From an uncultured Oscillospiraceae bacterium (GTDB taxonomy: Bacteria > Bacillota > Clostridia > Oscillospirales > Acutalibacteraceae), in the NCBI GenBank assembly GCA_905203795.1, contig CAJKXG010000056.1, positions 1 to 7,472 on the forward strand: 7,472 nucleotides of DNA. Direction: 5' to 3'. The notes under the pieces were generated by a model. That model did not search any database. It had not been told where the DNA came from and was given only the letters and a program-made list of their open reading frames with translations. The translations under genes were made by a program, and so were the position numbers. Positions 1-5,719 of the stretch are shown here, in pieces (position 1 is the first letter of the stretch; each line of letters begins with the position of its first letter).

Positions 1-59
1 GGCCCTGTAATGAGGTGTTCGATCCAAACCACCCTGATACATTCTTTGAGAAGGTGTGA
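1..59 (+). CDS. C-terminal tail of an unidentified protein (cut by window edge)
   Basis: In the frame beginning at position 3 the sequence reads PCNEVFDPNHPDTFFEKV and then a TGA stop at 57-59. The mix of charged, aromatic and proline residues looks like a normal soluble protein end, unlike the low-complexity translations just downstream. Only 18 residues are visible, so I cannot name a family. It could also be a chance open stretch. Gene-free sequence follows the stop, which fits a gene ending here. Confidence 0.35.
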   Translation, partial: PCNEVFDPNHPDTFFEKV

Positions 60-357
60 TTTTCCCTTCATACAGCGTTGTCCCCTAACCTCCCAATTTC
101 CCATCATCCTTTTTTTCCTTCACCACATTTCTCCTTTTCTTCTTTTTATCTTCTCTCGCTCTCTTTTCTTTTTTACCCCTTTTGGGGTGTGTGCTTGTTT
201 GGTTTTGTGGAGTTGGAGTGGTTGAGAAGTAGTGAGCGGTGAGGGGAAGAAAAGAAAATAATATAAAAGTAAAGAGGCTCGTTGGCTGGAATGGCTGGCG
301 GGCCTTTTTTTGCTCAAAATCTTTTTTGCCCCCAAAGTGACGAATTGAGGAAATCTA
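60..357. other. Gene-free, low-complexity spacer with a polypyrimidine tract
   Basis: I see no supportable gene in this stretch. Positions 128-174 are 45 pyrimidines out of 47 on the plus strand; the only purines are A148 and G158. From about 206 to 280 the plus strand turns purine-rich. Between them lies a small perfect hairpin, ACCCC-TTTT-GGGGT at 175-188, with no T-run after it in either direction, so it is not a convincing terminator. The open frames here translate to repetitive Phe/Ser/Leu or Lys/Arg peptides and lack ribosome binding sites. Confidence 0.6.
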
Positions 358-386
358 TTGACTGCTGGTTTTTGGAGGAGTATTAT
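358..386 (+). promoter_or_regulatory. Sigma-A-type promoter
   Basis: A TTGACT -35 box at 358-363 is followed by exactly 17 bases and a TATTAT -10 box at 381-386. Both boxes differ from consensus by one base and the spacing is optimal. Transcription would start near 393 and run rightward. The only candidate target is a possible 26-codon frame at 420-500. It may instead be an outward-facing promoter of a decayed mobile element. Function is inferred from sequence alone. Confidence 0.5.
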
Positions 387-419
387 AAAAGCGAAGATGA
401 CGAAATGCAGGAAAAGTGC

Positions 420-500
420 ATGACTGAAAACGAACTGTGTCACGGCCCGCGAAAAATAAGAATCGCGTGTCCCATTGAGGATTCTGTGTCCCGCGAATGA
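420..500 (+). CDS. Possible 26-residue peptide, unrecognised
   Basis: An ATG at 420 begins a 26-codon frame (MTENELCHGPRK... ending VSRE) that stops at 500. It is preceded by AGGA at 409-412 with a 7-base spacer, and it sits about 27 bases downstream of the predicted start site of the promoter at 358-386. No signal peptide, membrane segment or known motif is visible. Against it being a gene: it is very short, and most of it overlaps the direct-repeat cluster at 436-497, which gives another reason for that DNA to exist. An in-frame ATG at 405 lacks a good ribosome binding site. Treat as a weak candidate. Confidence 0.2.
   Translation: MTENELCHGPRKIRIACPIEDSVSRE
436..497. repeat. Cluster of GTGTC / CCCGCGAA direct repeats
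   Basis: GTGTC occurs at 437-441, 467-471 and 486-490. CCCGCGAA occurs at 446-453 and again at 490-497. TGTGTC is followed by the CCCGCGAA block in both flanking copies, either after four extra bases or directly. A CGCGA/TCGCG inverted repeat (448-452 and 463-467) is nested inside. Several imperfect copies of a short site within 60 bases are typical of transposase-binding ends of some insertion sequences, such as the IS21 family, or of operator clusters. No matching transposase is visible, so the assignment stays open. Confidence 0.4.
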
Positions 501-526
501 AAAAGGCAGACCATTGCTGATCTGCC
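500..526 (-). terminator. Intrinsic terminator of the minus-strand gene
   Basis: Read on the minus strand, GGCAGA and TCTGCC form a 6-bp stem around a 10-base loop (505-526 on the plus strand). A run of five T follows at once (504-500). It lies 17 bases beyond the TAG stop of the minus-strand frame at 544, the expected place for a Rho-independent terminator. It supports that frame being a genuine gene end. Confidence 0.65.
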
Positions 527-543
527 CTGAGAATTGAAAAGCT

Positions 544-900
544 CTATTGGTGAGCTGCCTCTTTTGAAAGCTCTTTTGGAAAGTGGGATTTATACTCGCT
601 GAGCATAGTATTCACCATGCCTTCGTCAATCAAAACCGGCTCGGGTGTGGCAGGCGGAGTGAGGATGAGCTCTGCACCGGGGTATGCCTTTCCTTCAGGA
701 ACGGCAGGACGAATGCAGCGGGTATTGTTAGGGAAAGAACGACCGGGAGCTTTGTAGTATATGACACGAGCTAAGGTGATGCAGCGTCCGATGATCGTGG
801 TGAATGCGTGGATGCCGCCCATGTTTGTACAGAGGGCGACCCGGATCAAAGTTTGCTGTGCAGGATAGGTGAACTTAAGGCACTCTTTTTCGGCGACCAT
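544..900 (-). pseudogene. Minus-strand gene remnant, C-terminal part, unrecognised
   Basis: This frame reads leftward to a TAG stop at 544-546 and has up to 118 codons. I do not recognise the family. The translation is varied and protein-like: a mixed hydrophobic part (IHAFTTIIGRCITLARVIYY), then a proline-rich linker (LTPPATPEPV) and a charged helix-like tail ending KELSKEAAHQ. It ends 17 bases before a convincing intrinsic terminator. The reading frame is blocked by a stop at 904-906, exactly where transposase similarity on the other strand begins. No good ribosome binding site precedes the ATG at 898-900. I infer that the 5' part of an older, longer gene was lost when the IS256-type element inserted. 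A short intact gene starting at an internal Met, for example the one before GGIHAF, cannot be excluded. Confidence 0.4.
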
Positions 901-1167
901 ACTCTACACATGCCACGTCTCAAGGGTGTTTCCTTTGAGACAGCCATCATTGAGCGATATCGTCGACGGGAGAGCAGTGTAGAGGAAGCTCTCATTGAGA
1001 GGTATCTCGCCGGTGTTTCCGTACGCCGTGTGGAAGATATCACAGAGGCGTTGTGGGGTGCCAAGGTGTCTCCCTCCACGATTAGCGAGCTGAACAAGAA
1101 AGCCTATGTTCATATCGAGGAGTGGCGCAACCGTCCGTTACAGGGTGGCAAGTATCCGTATGTCTAA
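892..1167 (+). pseudogene. IS256-family transposase fragment, broken
   Basis: From about codon GD at 892 to the TAA at 1165-1167 the translation carries the conserved block of IS256/Mutator-type transposases: MPRLKGVSFETAIIERYRRR, then SSVEEALIERYLAGVSVRRV, EDITEALWG, SPSTISELNKKAY and WRNRPLQGGKYPYV. Intact relatives are roughly 400 residues. Here about 90 N-terminal residues and more than 200 C-terminal residues are missing. The break falls right after YPYV, just before the YVDG-type motif that supplies the first catalytic Asp of the DDE triad. All three catalytic acids are therefore absent and the fragment cannot transpose. No ribosome binding site or natural start is present; the open frame extends upstream to 808, but that part reads antisense through the minus-strand remnant. 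It is a relic of insertion and deletion. Confidence 0.85.
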
Positions 1168-1304
1168 TCCGGCGCGATAACGGCTAATGTTCGGGCGGGA
1201 ACAGAATAAAGGTCATTTATTCAGAGGCTCCTTAAAACATATCTACAGTATGTTTCTCCAAGGGGGACTGGTAAAAGACGAAAGGATCAGAAAGGATTCA
1301 TCGT
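1168..1304. promoter_or_regulatory. Upstream region of the SEC-C gene with an inverted repeat
   Basis: This 137-base gap separates the transposase relic from the SEC-C gene. It holds a perfect 7-bp inverted repeat, AAACATA at 1235-1241 and TATGTTT at 1249-1255, with a 7-base centre. The arms could bind a dimeric regulator or fold in RNA. I see only a weak promoter candidate (TTTATT at 1216-1221 and TATCTA at 1240-1245, 18 bases apart). It would overlap the repeat. Confidence 0.3.
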
Positions 1305-2243
1305 ATGAACACAGAATGGTTAGAGAAATGCGCGCAGGCGGGTGAGTTCCTCTATGGCATTTATCCTTATGAGGTATTGATGCGGATGTACCGGCTCAGG
1401 GAAAGCGGAAAGGTACTGAAAACAGAGCTGAGAGCGGCGATCAACGGCAGCGCGGCATTGATGCTGGAGTATATTCCAAGGAGACTTCTGGTGTTTGATG
1501 AAATGGGATACTGTGAAGCGGGATATATTCTGCCTGATTTTCCATCAGATAGAGAGACTGCCGATTTCGTTGAGCAGGCAGCCAAGGCCGGCAATCCGTA
1601 TGCGGTGCTTCATATTGACCCTGTCGAGGTGGAGTATCTTCTGAAGGAGCAGGGGGACCGCCCATTCTATATTCCCACTGCGGAAGAAATCGAAGTTTTA
1701 TGCAGGGACGGGTACATCAGCAACGAAAGCTATGAAAAGCTGGACAAGCTAATCAGAAAACACGGCGGTGATTCCAAGCTGACAAGGCAGGTGTGGATAG
1801 ACTTCTCTACGGGAGTAGATTTCATGGATGAGATCAACTGTTTGTTTGCCAATGTCGGCACCGGTGACAAGAGAGAGGACGATCACTCGATTTCCGGTTT
1901 CTCTATGGAAGAAGTGAATCAGGCTGTGGGGCTCCTGCAAGAGTGCTACAACAGCACCAACCTCCGGTCCAACCGTGGCTGGGCTCCGAAAGAGCTGGCT
2001 GAGAAGTTGGGCGGACTCCGGATGCCCTCCACCATTGTGCCGGTTTCCACGGAGGCAGCAAAGTTGATGCGGCAGTCTGAGAAAGCGATTTCTGCCATGG
2101 GGATAAAGGTGGACTACGAGTCTGGTTTCACCAATATGACGACCGTTGGGGAACACGGAGAAATCAGAAAAATCAAAATTGGTAGGAATGATCCCTGTCC
2201 CTGCGGAAGTGGGAAGAAATATAAGAAATGCTGCGGAAGGTAA
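1305..2243 (+). CDS. SEC-C motif protein of unknown function
   Basis: The 312-residue product ends in a textbook SEC-C zinc-binding motif: [18 protein letters not shown] at 293-310, with Cys298, Cys300, Cys309 and Cys310 as the C-x-C-x8-C-C ligands. This motif occurs at the C-terminus of SecA, where it binds SecB and ribosomes, and at the end of many unrelated proteins. The first 290 residues do not resemble SecA or a family I can name. They are mostly helical-looking and acidic, with no signal peptide or membrane segment, so a cytosolic location is likely. The ATG at 1305 is preceded by AAAGGA at 1291-1296 with an 8-base spacer, which supports this start. The gene stands alone between a transposase relic and the promoter of the uronic-acid operon. 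Its base composition is nearer the left region than the GC-rich operon, so a link to the operon is unlikely. The motif is certain; the function is not. Confidence 0.85.
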   Translation: MNTEWLEKCAQAGEFLYGIYPYEVLMRMYRLRESGKVLKTELRAAINGSAALMLEYIPRRLLVFDEMGYCEAGYILPDFPSDRETADFVEQAAKAGNPYAVLHIDPVEVEYLLKEQGDRPFYIPTAEEIEVLCRDGYISNESYEKLDKLIRKHGGDSKLTRQVWIDFSTGVDFMDEINCLFANVGTGDKREDDHSISGFSMEEVNQAVGLLQECYNSTNLRSNRGWAPKELAEKLGGLRMPSTIVPVSTEAAKLMRQSEKAISAMGIKVDYESGFTNMTTVGEHGEIRKIKIGRNDPCPCGSGKKYKKCCGR

Positions 2244-2255
2244 CTATCGGGAGCG

Positions 2256-2302
2256 AAATGTCAAGATATAATTCTGAAATATCGAATTATATCTTGACAT
2301 TT
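2256..2302. repeat. Perfect 19-bp inverted repeat overlapping the operon promoter
   Basis: AAATGTCAAGATATAATTC at 2256-2274 is perfectly mirrored by GAATTATATCTTGACATTT at 2284-2302, with a 9-base centre. The right arm contains the TTGACA -35 box of the downstream promoter. Two roles fit. It starts 13 bases after the SEC-C stop codon and is followed by a T-rich run, so it may be that gene's terminator, although the stem is AT-rich. It is also placed where an operator would block the operon promoter. A remnant of a short inverted-repeat element is a third option. Confidence 0.8.
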
Positions 2303-2321
2303 TCTTGTTTTATGTTACAAT
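2294..2321 (+). promoter_or_regulatory. Promoter of the uronic-acid nucleotide-sugar operon
   Basis: A consensus TTGACA -35 at 2294-2299 is separated by 16 bases from TACAAT at 2316-2321. A TG at 2313-2314 makes this an extended -10 (TG-T-TACAAT), which can compensate for the slightly short spacer. Transcription would begin near 2328, leaving a leader of about 36 bases before the ATG at 2365. A perfect 10-bp palindrome, TATCATGATA, covers 2329-2338, right at the predicted start site. No riboswitch could fit in so short a leader. Confidence 0.75.
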
Positions 2322-2364
2322 ATTCTCATATCATGATACAGATACCGATTGGGGAGGGCGGACG

Positions 2365-3774
2365 ATGGAATACATCGATGTGCATCAGGCGGCGGAATTA
2401 TGGGACATGACAGAGCGGCGGGTGACGGCGTTATGCCGCGACGGGAGGATCGTCGGGGCGAAGAAGGTCGGCAAGCTATGGATGCTGCCAAGCGATACCG
2501 CCAAGCCGCTGGACGGGCGGACGAAAGCGTTTGCTGCTGCCGCTTCGGTCCCGCTGGCAGTCAGCAGCACGACCACACAGTACACGGAGGTGGGCGCAAA
2601 CGTGAACGCCATTCGCAAATTCGAGCAAACCTACAAGCACGCCCCGAGCCACACGGCTTTTACCCCGTATCGCATCTGTCCGATCGGGGCACATTCGGAT
2701 CATCAGTTGGGCAAAATCACCGGATTTGCGATCGACAAGGGCATTCACATCGCCTACGGACCGAAGCAGAACGGCGTGATCGAGATCGCGTCGCTGCAAT
2801 TCCCGAAACGGGCGCAGTGGCATGTGAACAGCACGCCGGAGTCGAAGCAAAATGACTGGGCGGATCACCTGCGCGGCGCGACCATCGCGCTGAACAGCCG
2901 CTATCCGTTGCGTACCGGCTTATGCGCCATCATCGACGGCGAACTGCCGATTGGCGGGCTGTCGTCGTCGGCGGCGGTGATCATCACGTTTTTGAGCGCG
3001 CTTTGCCGCTTGAATCACATTTCCCTGACGGAGAATGAACTGATCGAAATTTCCAAAGAAGCCGAAAACAAGTACGTCGGTGTATCCTGCGGTAAGCTGG
3101 ATCAATCCTGCGAGGTGTATTGCCGCAAAAATCACCTGCTGTACATGGACATGAAGGACGATTCCTTCGAGTTGATCCCGCAGCATCCCGCCATGAAGCC
3201 GTATGAGATCGCCATTTTCTTCTCCGGCCTGGAGCGGTCGCTGGCGAGCAGCAAGTTCAACATGCGGGTGGACGAGTGCCGGTCGGCGGCGTATGCGCTG
3301 AAAGCGCTCAGCGGTATGGACTACGGCAAATTCGAGGAAACCAATCTGCGCGATGTGCCGTACGAAACCTATCTCCGTTACAAGGACAGGCTGCCGGAAA
3401 ACTGGGCGAAGCGCGCTGAACATTGGTATACCGAATACCGACGCGTGGAAGCGGGTGCGGAAGCGTGGCGGCGCGGCGACATGGACGCATTCGGGAAGCT
3501 GTCGTTTGAGAGCGGGCGGTCGAGCATCGAAAACTGGGAAACCGGCAGTCCCGAGCTGATCAAGCTGTACGAGATCATGACCCAAACCGACGGTATTTAC
3601 GGCGGTCGCTTTTCCGGCGCGGGTTTCAAGGGCTGCTGCATGGCGCTGATCGATCCCGCGTTTGAGGAAAGCATCAAGGAAACCGTGACGGCCGCTTATC
3701 TGAAAGCCTTCCCGCAGCTCGAGGGGAAGTATTCGGTGCATATCTGCCACAGCGCGGACGGGGTGATGTTATGA
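2365..3774 (+). CDS. HTH–GHMP kinase fusion, probable galacturonokinase
   Basis: The likely reaction is D-galacturonate + ATP to galacturonate-1-phosphate, in the cytosol. The 469-residue protein starts at ATG 2365, 7 bases after GGAGG (2353-2357). Residues 1-52 form an excisionase/MerR-like helix-turn-helix (YIDVHQAAELW, RRVTALCRDGRIVGAKKVG, LWMLP); an Ala/Ser/Thr-rich linker runs to about 95. The rest is a galactokinase-type GHMP kinase: sugar-binding motif PYRICPIGAHSDHQ (101-114), ATP loop LPIGGLSSSAA (194-204), GKLDQ with the presumed catalytic Asp246, and GGRFSGAGFKGCC (413-425). From memory, these signatures and KRAEHW and SSIEN match plant galacturonokinase more closely than GalK, whose motif is GEHTDYN. 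The GalK glutamate that contacts the sugar 6-hydroxyl is Ala109 here. The stop overlaps the next start by 4 bases. Kinase family is firm; galacturonate specificity is well-motivated inference; galactokinase is the main alternative. Confidence 0.8.
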   Translation: MEYIDVHQAAELWDMTERRVTALCRDGRIVGAKKVGKLWMLPSDTAKPLDGRTKAFAAAASVPLAVSSTTTQYTEVGANVNAIRKFEQTYKHAPSHTAFTPYRICPIGAHSDHQLGKITGFAIDKGIHIAYGPKQNGVIEIASLQFPKRAQWHVNSTPESKQNDWADHLRGATIALNSRYPLRTGLCAIIDGELPIGGLSSSAAVIITFLSALCRLNHISLTENELIEISKEAENKYVGVSCGKLDQSCEVYCRKNHLLYMDMKDDSFELIPQHPAMKPYEIAIFFSGLERSLASSKFNMRVDECRSAAYALKALSGMDYGKFEETNLRDVPYETYLRYKDRLPENWAKRAEHWYTEYRRVEAGAEAWRRGDMDAFGKLSFESGRSSIENWETGSPELIKLYEIMTQTDGIYGGRFSGAGFKGCCMALIDPAFEESIKETVTAAYLKAFPQLEGKYSVHICHSADGVML

Positions 3775-4505
3775 AATGCTTGATCTTGGCCGCCGGATAC
3801 GCCACACGGCTGTACCCGCTGACGGAGAATTTCCCGAAGCCGTTGTTGACGGTGGGGGATAAGGCGATTCTCGACTGGTTGATCGAGGATATCGACACCT
3901 GCGGTGCGGTGGACGAATACATCGTCATCTCCAACCACAAATTTGCGCATCATTTTGAAAAATGGGCGGCGAACAAGCCGCAGACCGTCACCGTCGTGGA
4001 TGACGGAACGAGCACCAACGAGACACGGCTCGGCGCGGTCAGAGACATTCAGTATGCCATCGACACGCGGCATCTGGACGACGATCTGCTGGTGATTGCG
4101 GGGGACAACCTGCTCGATTTCAGCCTGACCGCCTTCATCGCTTACGCACAGCGCAAGCGCACTTCCTGCATCATGCGGTATTACGAGCCGTCCGAACAAA
4201 AGCTGCTGAAATGCGGCGTGGTGACGGTGGACGCGAACGACCGCATCCTCGACATGACCGAGAAATCGCGCACGCCCGCTACCCACTGGTGCACGCCGCC
4301 GTTCTATTTCTACACCAAAGCGGACGCGAAGCTGGTGCAGCGGGGGATCGACGCGGGCTGCGGTACCGACGCGCCGGGCAGCTATATTGCTTGGCTGTGT
4401 AAGCAGACGCCCGTTCACGCGATGGAAATGCCGGGCGCGCGGTACGATATCGGCAATCTCGCCAGCTATGAACAAGTGCAAAAGGAGTATAAAGGACTAT
4501 GTTGA
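3771..4505 (+). CDS. Sugar-1-phosphate nucleotidyltransferase, possibly making UDP-galacturonate
   Basis: This 244-residue protein belongs to the NTP_transferase family (RmlA/GalU-like fold), which joins a sugar-1-phosphate and an NTP to give an NDP-sugar and pyrophosphate. The N-terminal nucleotide-binding signature LAAGYATRLYPLT..FPKPLL is at 6-26. AGDN at 110-113 supplies the metal-binding Asp112. ARYDIGNLASY near 223-233 is the usual C-terminal feature. It is a single catalytic domain without the hexapeptide-repeat extension of GlmU or the extra helices of GalU. The start codon overlaps the kinase stop (ATGA at 3771-3774), and GGGGTGA just upstream can serve as ribosome binding site, so translation is probably coupled. 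The sugar cannot be read from sequence. Its place between a galacturonokinase-like kinase and a UDP-uronate epimerase suggests galacturonate-1-phosphate and UTP. Glucose-1-phosphate or another sugar phosphate remains possible. Family firm, substrate inferred. Confidence 0.85.
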   Translation: MKCLILAAGYATRLYPLTENFPKPLLTVGDKAILDWLIEDIDTCGAVDEYIVISNHKFAHHFEKWAANKPQTVTVVDDGTSTNETRLGAVRDIQYAIDTRHLDDDLLVIAGDNLLDFSLTAFIAYAQRKRTSCIMRYYEPSEQKLLKCGVVTVDANDRILDMTEKSRTPATHWCTPPFYFYTKADAKLVQRGIDAGCGTDAPGSYIAWLCKQTPVHAMEMPGARYDIGNLASYEQVQKEYKGLC

Positions 4506-5569
4506 CACCGAATGTGACCCTCACAGGCAAAACCGTCCTCGTCACGGGCGCGGCGGGCTTCATCGGCGCGAATCTCGTGACCGAGCTGCTGAACACCGTA
4601 GAGCCGATCCACGTGATTGGCATCGACAATATGAACGACTATTACGACGTGTCTATCAAGGACTACCGCCTTGCCCAAATCGACAAGCTGGCGGCGACCA
4701 AGCCCGCATCCTGCTGGACATTCGTCCGGGGCAGCATCGCGGACAAGGCGCTGATCAAGCAGTTGTTTACCGATTACGCGCCCGCCGTCGTGGTCAATCT
4801 CGCGGCGCAGGCGGGGGTGCGGTATTCCATCACCAATCCCGATGTGTACATCGAATCCAACCTGATCGGTTTTTACAACCTGCTGGAGGCCTGCCGCCAC
4901 CACACAGTGGAGCATCTGGTGTATGCCAGCTCGTCGAGCGTGTACGGTTCCAACAAAAAAATTCCCTACAGCACCGACGACAAGGTGGACAACCCCGTCA
5001 GCCTGTACGCGGCGACCAAAAAGTCCAACGAATTGATGGCGCACGCCTATTCCAAACTATATAACATCCCCTCGACGGGACTGCGGTTCTTCACCGTGTA
5101 CGGTCCCGCCGGTCGCCCCGATATGGCGTATTTCGGCTTTACCGATAAGCTGCGCAAGGGGGAAACCATCCAAATCTTTAACTACGGCAACTGCAAACGC
5201 GATTTCACCTATGTGGACGATATCGTGGAGGGCGTTCGGCGCGTGATGCAGTGCGCGCCGGAAAAGGCGAACGGCGAGGACGGTCTGCCGATCCCGCCGT
5301 ACCGCGTGTACAACATCGGCAACAACAGCCCCGAAAACCTGCTGGATTTCGTGGATATCCTGCAACAGGAACTGATCCGCGCAGGCGTGTTGCCGGCGGA
5401 TTACGATTTCGAGGCGCACAAGCAGCTTGTCCCGATGCAGCCGGGCGACGTGCCGATCACCTATGCGGACACGTCGGCGCTGGAACGCGATTTCGGCTTC
5501 AAGCCGAGCACGAGCCTGCGCGACGGACTGCGCCAATTTGCCGAGTGGTACAAGGCGTTTTATCTGTAA
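4499..5569 (+). CDS. UDP-glucuronate 4-epimerase
   Basis: The 356-residue protein is an extended short-chain dehydrogenase/reductase that interconverts UDP-glucuronate and UDP-galacturonate through a transient NAD-dependent 4-keto intermediate, in the cytosol. Visible signatures are the NAD-binding GAAGFIG at 17-23, the acidic GIDNMNDYYD at 41-50 that contacts the cofactor ribose, NLAAQAGVRYS at 100-110, VYASSSSVYG at 141-150 with the catalytic Ser, and the catalytic pair Tyr170 and Lys174 in YAATK. DNMNDYYD together with AAQAGVRYS is characteristic of the uronate 4-epimerases rather than GalE, and the length fits them. The ATG at 4499 overlaps the previous gene by 7 bases; AAAGGAG at 4481-4487 and AAAGGA at 4491-4496 precede it at wide and tight spacing. 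The enzyme is the hinge of the operon, linking the salvage product UDP-galacturonate to UDP-glucuronate from the dehydrogenase. UDP-glucose 4-epimerase activity is a less likely alternative. Confidence 0.88.
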   Translation: MLTPNVTLTGKTVLVTGAAGFIGANLVTELLNTVEPIHVIGIDNMNDYYDVSIKDYRLAQIDKLAATKPASCWTFVRGSIADKALIKQLFTDYAPAVVVNLAAQAGVRYSITNPDVYIESNLIGFYNLLEACRHHTVEHLVYASSSSVYGSNKKIPYSTDDKVDNPVSLYAATKKSNELMAHAYSKLYNIPSTGLRFFTVYGPAGRPDMAYFGFTDKLRKGETIQIFNYGNCKRDFTYVDDIVEGVRRVMQCAPEKANGEDGLPIPPYRVYNIGNNSPENLLDFVDILQQELIRAGVLPADYDFEAHKQLVPMQPGDVPITYADTSALERDFGFKPSTSLRDGLRQFAEWYKAFYL

Positions 5570-5719
5570 GTCAAAGGAGCGGCGGGCGCTGCCATAGGGA
5601 CACCATAGGGGCGGCTGCGGCATCGACAATACGGCGTATGGGTTTCTGATTCTCCTGCAGAGATGACGGGCGGCAGAAAACGGATCGCACAAACCGAAAG
5701 AAAAAAGGAGAATCTGTCA
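5570..5719. other. Intra-operon spacer with a repeated octamer
   Basis: This 150-base gap is the only real break in an otherwise overlapping operon. It carries CCATAGGG twice (5592-5599 and 5603-5610), 11 bases apart, within a GC-rich stretch; GTATGGG near 5637 may be a decayed third copy. I see no convincing promoter, terminator or open frame with a start. A dispersed intergenic repeat (REP-like) is plausible but needs genome-wide comparison. The last 16 bases hold the ribosome binding site of the next gene. Confidence 0.4.

Noticed and set aside
175..188. ACCCC-TTTT-GGGGT hairpin as a terminator
   Set aside because: The stem is only 5 bp and no T-run follows it in either direction.
282..419. 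Plus-strand frame starting at ATG 282
   Set aside because: No ribosome binding site at a usable distance, low-complexity beginning, and a promoter lies inside it.
808..891. N-terminal 28 codons of the open frame leading into the transposase fragment
   Set aside because: These codons read antisense through the minus-strand gene remnant and do not resemble an IS256 transposase N-terminus.
2305..2364. Upstream extension of the kinase start to the ATG at 2305
   Set aside because: That codon lies between the -35 and -10 boxes, before the predicted transcription start. The ATG at 2365 has a strong GGAGG and begins exactly at the helix-turn-helix domain.
2920..3750. Long minus-strand open frame opposite the kinase gene
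   Set aside because: It is an antisense shadow of a GC-rich gene. Its translation is rich in His, Arg, Val and Ala without motifs, and the plus strand carries a complete kinase with all signatures.
2365..3774. Calling the kinase galK (ordinary galactokinase)
   Set aside because: The GEHTDYN-type motif is replaced by GAHSDH, and the neighbours handle UDP-uronates rather than Leloir intermediates. Galactokinase activity remains the alternative to test.
3696..4481. Minus-strand frame of 261 codons opposite the nucleotidyltransferase
   Set aside because: Compositional shadow of the real gene; no recognisable domain, and the opposite strand has a coherent enzyme.
5057..5692. Minus-strand frame opposite the epimerase
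   Set aside because: Arg/Val/His-rich translation typical of antisense reading of GC-rich coding DNA, with no ribosome binding site or motif.
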